NCBI GenBank assembly: GCA_030704615.1
Contig: CM060734.1
Span: forward strand, 29,654,042-29,714,041
DNA length: 60,000 nucleotides
Reading direction: 5' to 3'
Origin: Takakia lepidozioides
Taxonomy: Eukaryota; Streptophyta; Takakiopsida; Takakiales; Takakiaceae
Of this stretch, positions 52,782 to 60,000 are shown piece by piece; positions within the stretch are counted from its first letter, which is position 1; every line of letters starts with the position of its first letter. A model generated the notes under the pieces. That model ran no database searches. It was not told the DNA's origin and was given only the letters and a program-made list of their open reading frames with translations. The translations under genes and the position numbers were made by a program.

Positions 52782-55636
52782 ATTCAAGTTTGTTTGTTGG
52801 GGGAAACTCACATTTTTTAAGAACTCCATGAGCTCTTTCAAGGTCGCATCAGGAGATGTACTTGAGGCCTCCACCATATCAATGAAATGAGTAGGCATGA
52901 TCTTCATGCAATACATGCTAGGTGCACCACCAGAAAATGACACTGCACTGTAAGGATGTTCGCCTGCCTTTGGCTTGTTTCCTCGAGTAGTAGGTGCAGG
53001 CACTACAACACTGATTTGAAGGATGTGAAGAACTACCAATAGGACCACAGCAATAGAAGCCACACCTGCATTGACATCCGCACCTTTTCTTTTTCGTGAT
53101 TTGCATTTTGGTACACCCACAACGGCAGGGACCACTTGGGCTACAGCGTCAGCGGCCTGTGTAGCAATCTGTTCTGCATGCTCTAGATCAAGAACATGGA
53201 CTTCAGTGGAGATACCCCCTTCATCACTCACTGACTGCCTGCGAACACATTCCTTATGAAGTCCCATTTCTGCATAGGGGATAGTACCCTTGGGCATATC
53301 CAAATACCAACCCCCCCCTCCCGTGTTCCACACCCCAATCTTCCTCAATTGCAGGTGTGTACATGGAAGCTTGTTGAGCACCAAACTTCCAGGCCATCAG
53401 AAACTTGGGCTCAGCCTTAAGTCGATCACTTGGTACAAGCACAAATCTCATGTACCTAAAATACAAACACATTCAAAGTTATTGTGGAGACAAATATTTA
53501 TGCAACCTGTTCAACAATTGAACAAGCACATTAAGAAACATGTATATCCCAATGTACTAGAAAAATACTTGAAGCATAGACATTTTTGACTTACAAGGTG
53601 TATACACTATCCATGTACAATGCAATGGAAAGATGGTACCTGAATAAAATCCGTCTCACCACCTATTCCCCACCTGTTTGTTGTTCCCAATCATTGCCTC
53701 TGAATGGCCCCTTTGGCAATGAGAACTCTCTATGAAACAACTCATTGAAATGAGTCATCTTCCATGTATCCATGTAGTCTCCCAGACTCTCACTCTCTCC
53801 TTCCTCCAAGGCAACATGAAATTGGCCAAGCTGAGTGGTGTACAAGGCAAACTGAGCCAAGGCAACCTTGCGAAGCTGCCAGAAAATACAGTCAGTTAAA
53901 TAACTATGTTAATGTGTCATCAACAAATGAATTAATTGCATTGAGAAGATAGTGATTGTATATGTACCTGCCACCAAAAAGTCCTTCTATTCAGCCAAGG
54001 ATCAAGTGTTGGCCCACTGATAGGCCCGGGTGGAAAAAATTACGGTCGTGAAGTGTTTGGTCTCCATTCCATATATGTAGCCATTCCACCTTTTCTTCAG
54101 GATCCACCCGGCGGTAGCAATGTTCACCATTTTCTCTTGGGTCATTTCCTCTGATCCTGCCTTTACACGTGACCAATGCAGTTTAAGTTCTTGGAGAAAC
54201 CCCTCTCCAAGGGTTGGATCAGCAATAGGAAGCAACTTCACAAGCTGACTCTTGTGTTGCTCCCTTGCTTTCAATCCAGCCTGTCTCATTGTATCTTCAA
54301 GGCCCTCTTGACTTTTGGCCCCTCAGCAAGTTTGTAAGCTTCCCCCCCGCCATGCGTTGGGCCTCAACAATATCATGCTGCCAAAAGAACCAAAACAGTT
54401 CATAACATGAACCAGAGGTGAATCTTGTCTATGGATGCAAAGAATGAAACTTGGTTACGACATGATGTTACCTTGTACAAAATCTTTGTCATTGCATGGA
54501 CTATCAGGTTATACCAAGTCTTTCCTGCTTTCTTGATGCATTCGTCGTATTGCTCTTTCCTAAATACATTCTTCCATTCAGAGACAGTGTAAGGCCAATC
54601 ATATTGACCTTGCAAACCAAGTGCACAAATTTGGATGTAACATGTGCCCTCTCTGTTGCCCTGCACATATAAAATATGATCATTAGAAAGAAGATGTGTA
54701 TATGTACATCCATTGAGCAAGAACATGACAACATTGAACATGAAAGTAAATGAAGAATAGAAAAGAAACTCACACATTCACTCCATCCATGATGGACCTG
54801 AGGGAACCACGATTTTCAATGTCCGCATTGAGCACCCAACTTGTCACATAGACATGTCTTGACAAGTTGGCCCCATGAACTTCATTGATATAGGGATACC
54901 ATGCTTGAAGCCTATGATTCCCATCCCAGACATGAAACTCTCCCCCTGAAGATGATGCAACTTTGCTTGGACTCAAGATACTTCTCAAATTCATCATTGA
55001 CTGTTTTCCAATGACTATCCCATGTAGAGATGATATCAGGACCTACATCTATAGTAGATCCATCAATCCCCTCAACAGAAACATAGAACACGGCTGCTCC
55101 TGGATGGTATCCAGAATAGAAGTCTCATCTAAGCTTTAGGATGTCATTGGCAAGGGCGGGCCTAACAACCTGCATAGAAATCATGCGACACAATGGAATG
55201 TCCATAACTCCATCCTCAATGAGGAGGGACCTGAAAGTTACATTCAGATCTTGTTTCTTTTCCAGAATAATTGCCTGTTTGGCATCTAGAGAAAGAGGAT
55301 CACTAGATGTTGTATCCTCTTCATACTCATCTGCCCCCCAATTCCCTGCATCAATGTCGTCAATAATGGTTGCAAGCGTCCCGGCCTCCACAGCTTCAGT
55401 TGTAGTAGTAATTTCCTAATTCCATAGACCAAAACAGTTCAAGATGTCAGTGTATGAGAAGAGCACATGTGTGAATGTATAATATGTAAAAAGAGCAGTT
55501 CAGTGTCATGGTTGCATGAAGAAAACAAATGAATTTGGATAGTCAACAAATTCCATGAATATCCTTGTCTTTCAAAGCTTACAAACTTGGAGCAGAATAC
55601 AGGCCTGAGCATCCCGACAGAGGACCTCCGACCACC

Positions 55637-56779
55637 TACGCCGGTGCATATGACACATATGTGCAACCAACTCAAAATTTGACAAGATTTGAGGCCCTTG
55701 AAGAAAATTTTGCTCAAGGAGCTCCAAGCATATGCGCCGGCGCATACCATGGAAGGGAGGTTGTAGCCAAACATACAAGAGCACCTTGAAAGATCAAACT
55801 AGGCCTATGGAAGCATGTGGAGTTGTGGAGGTGGCAACGTAGAAGCTTTGAGATACTTGAATGCTGTGATCAACCAAAATAGGGAAGGTTCTGCAAGCGT
55901 CTGCGCCGACGGAGGTGGCAGCCTCGACACTTTGGAGCTTACGTAACACAAGGAATATACAACAAAAAACCAAGCTCCAAGCATCTCTGCCGGCGGAGAT
56001 GCTTGCATGGGTTCCTGAAACCTAGGAGCTAAGCAAAAAAAGATTGTGCTCAATGGGTATGCGCTGGCGGATATGGCAGCCCAGCCCGCTCGGAGCATCA
56101 CAACTTATGAGAATGCGGAGAAACAAAAGAGATGGAAGGGGGGAGAACTTCCTGAAATATGTGAGCAGCCCTGCTCACGGGTCTGCGTTGACAAGTGGCA
56201 GCCTTGGCGCTTTGGAGCTTCCGTAACATAGGGAATATGCAAAAAAAACCAAGCTCCAAGTGTCTCCACCGGCGGAGACGCTTGCAGGAGGTTCCTGAAA
56301 CCTATGAGCTGAGCAAAAAAAAATGTACTCAATGGGTATGCGCCGGCGGATATGCAGCGCAGCCCACTCGGAGCATCAGCAACTTTGAGCATGCGGAAAC
56401 AAAGGAGATGGAAAGGGAGAACTTCCTGAAACATTTGAGCAGCCCTGCTGCACAGGTATGCGCCGGCGGATACGCCAGCCCAACCCGCTCGGAGCATCAG
56501 CAACGTATGAGCATGCAAAAATAAATGGATCGGGGAGTAGATGAGCACTTCTTGAACATGTGAGCATCCCAGCTCCAACGGTATGCGTCGGCGGAGGTGG
56601 CAGCCCACTCCTTCCAAGCATCAGAAAAAACCAAGGGGAATGAGCTGTCTCCGCCGGCGGAGACGATGTGTGTATGTGTGAGATTCGCAAACTTGTGAGA
56701 GTTGAAGTGAACTTAGGCACTGCGCCGGCGGAGGTGCTAGATTAGGACCAGCTTGGTGGGGCTTATGCGATGGCGCATA
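55637..56779. repeat. Array of about 13 GCCGGC-centred palindromes
   Basis: Sites at about 55637, 55731, 55899, 55982, 56055, 56181, 56261, 56334, 56455, 56581, 56648, 56719 and 56764, 60-160 bp apart. The best are TATGCGCCGGCGCATA (55731-55746, perfect 16-mer) and GTCTCCGCCGGCGGAGAC (56648-56665, perfect 18-mer). Others vary in the arms while keeping GCCGGCG or one mismatch. Two arm types alternate (TATGCG.. and GTCTCC..). Spacers share weaker similarity (CAGCCC.., GTTCCTGAAACCTA). The array falls in the proposed first intron of the ParB-methyltransferase gene and between it and the plus-strand transposase. Confidence 0.8.
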
Positions 56780-57065
56780 TGCCTAAGTGCAGGTTATGAA
56801 AAAAAACAAAACTACAGCTTACCCTTCTCCGTCTGCAGCTTGCCTCTACCACCACCACCACCAGCAACGCCTCCCCCTCGAGTGTCCTTCTTCCTCCCCA
56901 TCGCCGCAACGCTCGTTGCTTCGGGGTGGATAATATAAGGCTGAGATTGCGGTGCCTCCATCTCCCTTCGCAACGGGAGTCTCCAGGTGTAGAGACTAGA
57001 GACGTGTTAAGTGCTTGTGTAGTTTGTGTGTGTTTGTTTGGGGGAGTGGCAAGGATAATGTGCAA

Positions 57066-58341
57066 GTAACTAAGACTACGTTAGTGTAGTAATGATACCG
57101 GGTTAGTCATGTAGTAATGACAACAAGTTTATAGAATGAGAAACAGTTTATTAACAAAAAGTAGAGTTTGTTTCATTGAATAGAGCATGGCTGTTGGTAA
57201 GGTTGTGGTGTGTTTTCCACTAAGATGCGGGTTCAAACCTGCCCCCGCCAAGGAGAGCGGGGGGAAAGGGGGGCGGGCCAATTAGCCAAATCTGAAATGT
57301 GAACCTTTTTTATACACTCTGGCGTTAGTGCTTTTTGGACTACATGGGTTACACGTGGATCCTTAGAAGATGGTTGTACGATTGACATGTTACTTGTGGC
57401 GGCGCCTTCATAATACAATATAAAGTAAGTGATTAAAGTAACTAAATATTTTTTAGGGTGTCTTAATCAATTTAATTGGTTTTAGAGTCAATTGTCGCCA
57501 CAAATACTTGTACTCATTACTCATACATGAGTAATCAAAGAACAAATCAACATACATGTCATGGGATTTGATTGTAAGTAAATTGTGCCATCTAGTGTGT
57601 CAGTTCATAGCTGGACGATTAATCAACGATTGGTTGTAAAATAAATGGAAATATGCAAAGCATTTATGTTTCATATGCTCATAAGAAGAAGGCAGTACAT
57701 TGGATTCTAAGATCTCAACAACGGCGCTGTCGTCTTAAAAATGGGGGTAGTCCATTTAATTGTTTCTGTCAGAGAATAATATGGATGGAGCACATGCCTC
57801 AAAAAATTGGACCTTCTGGATTGATGATACACATAAGTAATGTAAGCCATTTAATGTATTTTCATAAGGTCTTGCAAGATGTGGCGCTTTCATTCATTTT
57901 GCATCTTCTCTCAAACTTTGAGGGCATTGCCAATGTCTACACCAAAATATGCATTGCTTTCATGTCCACCTGATGCAAAATGGTTCGTTATCCTTGCAAT
58001 GGAAACAAGTGCATTATATCCCAGAACCTTGGTTATGCAATAGATTCAAACTTGTCCGGGTTCAGTTTTTTGGAGGATGATGGAGATGATGATGCCTCCA
58101 CATGTTGCTTCCAGTTTTCAATGACGGCCAAAAGTAATGGATTGTTTCCAGACACTTTCTCCAAGTACCGTGTCACAAGATACGAGCTATACACAGTCAC
58201 ATGATAAGAGCACACTTCTATTGCAAGAAAGAACGATCAAGCTGCAACAAATGGGAGTTGTAAATTGAAGGAGGAGGTTGCAGATTCGGCGAGCTTGGGG
58301 TCTCATAATTCGGATTGTGTTGAGGTTTCTAAGAGTGTATT
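57066..58341 (+). other. Region between divergent genes and possible transposase 5' part
   Basis: Mostly without recognisable coding sequence. A weak match to the start of the left transposase occurs at about 57870-57940 (YFHKVLQDVALSFILHLLSN against FSQEVLDNGFAIVLEHVLAT), so the 5' end of the right transposase gene may lie near 57650. A tRNA-like head at 57181-57250 is listed separately. Confidence 0.4.
57181..57300 (+). mobile_element. tRNA-derived SINE head
   Basis: A-box-like ATGGCTGTTGGTAAGG (57187-57202) and B box GGTTCAAACC (57230-57239), 28 bp apart, followed by C/G-rich sequence. A D-arm-like and T-arm-like segment are visible, but the acceptor stem is not paired, so it is a SINE head or tRNA pseudogene and not a working tRNA. 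The extent of the body is unknown. Confidence 0.5.
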
Positions 58342-59050
58342 TTGTGGATCTCAACTCCTCATCTGCTCACGGTCTTGCTTCACGACATGAAGCCTCGGAA
58401 AACTCCATTGGACAACACCACGTCTGATTGTTGCGAATCTACGAGGGGTTTATCTTCATCTCCACGACTAGCAGGGAAGGCTACATCTGCATTCCTTCTG
58501 GTGTGTTGTCCATTTTTGAGTATCTTGGCCACTGCTCCGAGAAATGGATCAAAAGGAGAGCTTTCTACCTTGGACTATAGTCACATTCCAGTGCATCGTG
58601 GTCGGTTTCTTCCTCGAGCTTTTGATGGAAAAGTGATCCACGAACTCCCCCCCCGTGGTCAACTACGTACGGACGTGGTTCACAGTCCCTCCAAGGCATG
58701 GATCGCAAGTTTGATGGTCATCCTTGGTGCAAGACCATCCTACAATAGTCGGGTGTTCCAGATCATGTGAAATGTATAAGGTTCTTTGTGTTGGAAAGCT
58801 CATATGTCAAAGCAGCACTTGCCCTTCTTCAAGAAAGAGGAGAACGGAATGACCGCTATTGGGAAGGCAATGCAGACAAGGTGTTCATTGCAGGAGCCCC
58901 AGTTTCTTCAACCAGTTCAAAGTGTAGTTTCTGCAAGAAAGACCTTTCTGTGAGGCGCATTGTGGGGCAAAAATGTACTATGTCCAAGTTCCCTTCCAAC
59001 ATATTCGTGTTGCAGTTCACGTTGGGTTTCATAACCAGTTCCAAGTGTAG
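58342..59050 (+). pseudogene. N-terminal part of MULE-like transposase (right copy), frameshifted
   Basis: FLPRAFDGKVIHELPP (about 58610) parallels FLPETFDGDILFELPP of the left copy. After a frameshift, GMDRKFDGHPWCKT (about 58698) parallels GMDKKHDGHPWCRT, then VLCVGKLICQSSTC (about 58785) parallels the first zinc finger TVCNGHLRCDNLNC. A C-x2-C motif (KCSFCK) starts the second finger at about 58919. At least three frameshifts. Upstream of 58600 the match to the left copy is poor. Confidence 0.6.
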
Positions 59051-59165
59051 TTTCCAAGCAAAGAAAGACCTTTCTGTGAGGCGCATTGTGGGGCAAGAAT
59101 GTACTATGTCACAAGTTCCCTTCCAACATATACACGTGTTGCAGTTCACGTTGGGTTTCATAACC
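58917..59165 (+). repeat. Tandem duplication of a zinc-finger segment (about 122 bp)
   Basis: 58917-59038 and 59041-59165 are about 90% identical (AAGTGTAGTTTC..., GACCTTTCTGTGAGGCGCAT..., GTTGCAGTTCACGTTGGGTT). Each encodes CSF(C)..., CEAHCGAKMYYV and VAVHVGFHNH in one frame. A few indels between copies throw the two out of register. Confidence 0.85.
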
Positions 59166-60000
59166 ATCCATGTGCCAAGGGCGAGAATAGAGAGGCTGCG
59201 GAAAATGCATCAAGCATGATTCAAGAGCACGTTAAGATGAAGCCATGGTCGACCCCGGGAGCTATTTCCTTGTCAATGGCCCAAAAGCTCTTGATTGATC
59301 GAGTTCTTGTGGCTGATGGCACAGAGACAGTACGTCTTGAGGGAGAGGCTTTGGAAGATATTCTTGAAGAGTTTGCCCATGTTTGTAGCCCCAATGTGAA
59401 AAACAAGGTCGCATCTGCACGTGTCAATTCCATCATGTCCATATTGGAGTTGAAGCGTCTGAGTACATACCATTTCATTCACAGCAATCTCCTTCCAGGC
59501 CAGCATACTTCTCATCTCCCCCATGTTTTCAAGATGTCTGTTGCTGGTCCCGGGAGTGGTGTTGATCTTGTGCGTCGCATGAGTGAGGGGGATCTACGCA
59601 CAAGTTGGGTAGTATTTGACCATGTCAAACGCATCAAGGATTGGACAACTCTTGCGTGTCATGTCTATGAACCATATGTCAAGCGAATGATGACCATTGC
59701 CATTTGCGATATGAAAACAGAGGATGCAGATGCTCAGGTGTTATTCTGGGAGATGATCAATGAACAAGCAAAACTTGCTGGCTTGAACAAACCAAATTTT
59801 GCTGGCTTCATGGCGGATGCAGCAGGAGCGAATTGGGCTGCTGTTCGAAGGGTTTATGGATCTGATCCCAATGTCCCAATGGAAGGTAAAGAAAGAACAT
59901 GTTTATATCATTGGGCTGAAAGCCTCCGAAGACACACCAACGACTATATCTTGGAGGACTTCCGTGAAAGGCACACTCAGCTCTGTTATGAATGGAAAGA
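59051..60000 (+). CDS. MULE-like transposase core (right copy), open to the window edge
   Basis: A frame open for 950 nt with no stop, running off the end of the window. It starts in the second zinc finger (PFCEAHCGARMYYV, VAVHVGFHNHPCAKG), then a helical region (LSMAQKLLIDRVLVADGTET), KVASARVNSIMSILELKRLS, HVFKMSVAGPGSGVDLVRRM, WVVFDHVKRIKDWTTLACHV (first Asp), MTIAICDMKTEDADAQVLFW, FAGFMADAAGANWAAVRRVY (second Asp) and CLYHWAESLRRHTND (C-x2-H). About 60% identical to the left copy by eye. The role is inferred as cut-and-paste transposition. This part is better preserved than the left copy, so the right unit is younger. The true start lies upstream across frameshifts. Confidence 0.7.

Larger units (their letters stand above)
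51640..56961 (-). pseudogene. ParB-like / beta-class amino-methyltransferase fusion gene (right copy)
   Basis: A spliced minus-strand gene. A possible first exon (56961-56823, MEAPQSQPYI..., donor GTAAGC) precedes a long intron. Later exons: 55415-54774 with VMDIPLCRMISMQVVRP, a TGA in place of the expected Trp at about 55136, then FYSGYHPGAAVFYVSVEGID and GEFHVWDGNHRLQAW (ParB-like core; one frameshift); 54660-54472; 54377-53968; 53875-53660; 53455-52782; 52706-52371 with VDMIIVDCPTG and RYWEYAFSIANDLLNDNGCL (methyltransferase motif IV region); and about 52290-51999, whose end LDLTAGTG joins across a 102-nt intron (51998-51897) to STFIAARESGRHVFGLEGDQ (SAM-binding motif I). Motif IV before motif I is the beta-class N6A/N4C order. 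Motif IV reads DCPTG, not DPPY/F/W, so activity is doubtful. The 3' end is undefined after 51760. Exon 1 and its phase are uncertain. ParB-methyltransferase fusions are familiar from phages and bacteria. Confidence 0.65.

Noticed and set aside
51640-55415. Bacterial or phage contamination as the source of the ParB-methyltransferase gene
   Set aside because: The SAM motif is only restored by removing a GT-AG intron, several other GT-AG introns fit the frame, and a related fragment with an intron lies inside the CACTA element.
55637-56779. CRISPR-like array
   Set aside because: Repeats are short variable palindromes with irregular spacing in a plant nuclear context, without identical direct repeats or unique spacers of fixed length.
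57181-57260. Functional tRNA gene
   Set aside because: A and B boxes are present but the acceptor stem does not pair and the anticodon loop is not standard. A SINE head or tRNA pseudogene fits better.

Overview
This is repeat-dominated nuclear DNA of a plant. The evidence is PLS/E-type pentatricopeptide (PPR) genes, a CACTA (EnSpm) transposon with a TNP2 remnant, a chromodomain-bearing Ty3 element primed by initiator tRNA-Met, a LINE, tRNA-derived SINEs, and GT-AG introns of about 80-420 nt. The PPR style (long runs of near-identical PLS modules) suggests a non-seed plant (bryophyte, lycophyte or fern), but the species cannot be fixed from sequence alone. No intact housekeeping gene, rRNA or functional tRNA was found. 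Almost every coding region is broken by frameshifts or stops.

The layout is nested. A degraded LINE lies at 90-1160. A Ty3-type LTR retrotransposon carrying a cytosine-5 DNA methyltransferase (DNMT copy 2) begins with its leader near 4664 and runs to 50862. A CACTA element is inserted in that leader at 5617-42082, with perfect 29-bp TIRs and an AAG target duplication on both sides. Inside the CACTA element, left to right, are: a minus-strand chromovirus pol with its LTR (6669-10066); a two-gene unit (10068-about 16000); another LTR with PBS and gag (16095-17375); a PPR block (17381-18915); a second DNMT retrotransposon (copy 1, 19128-29331); a long minus-strand PPR cluster (29690-39138) interrupted by an unrecognised intronless gene (31840-32497); a SINE; and the TNP2 remnant (40506-41401) beside the right terminus.

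Two systems stand out. First, the DNMT retrotransposon encodes Gag, two CCHC knuckles, a retropepsin, a C5-cytosine methyltransferase with PCQ and ENV motifs, RT/RNase H and integrase. In copy 1 the integrase is fused to a C-terminal PHD finger. Copy 1 has lost its RT; copy 2 has lost the PHD finger and 3' LTR.

Second, an apparently undescribed two-gene mobile unit occurs twice (about 10068-16000 and about 51640 to beyond 60000). A minus-strand spliced gene joins a ParB-like domain (DGNHRLQAW) to a beta-class amino-methyltransferase (LDLTAGTGST, formed across an intron). It is divergent from a plus-strand gene for a large zinc-finger, MULE-like RNase H-fold transposase. In both copies the first intron of the ParB-methyltransferase gene holds an array of short palindrome-centred motifs, which could be binding sites for the ParB-like domain.

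Gene models were read by eye. Family names rest on motifs I could see and were not checked by any search.
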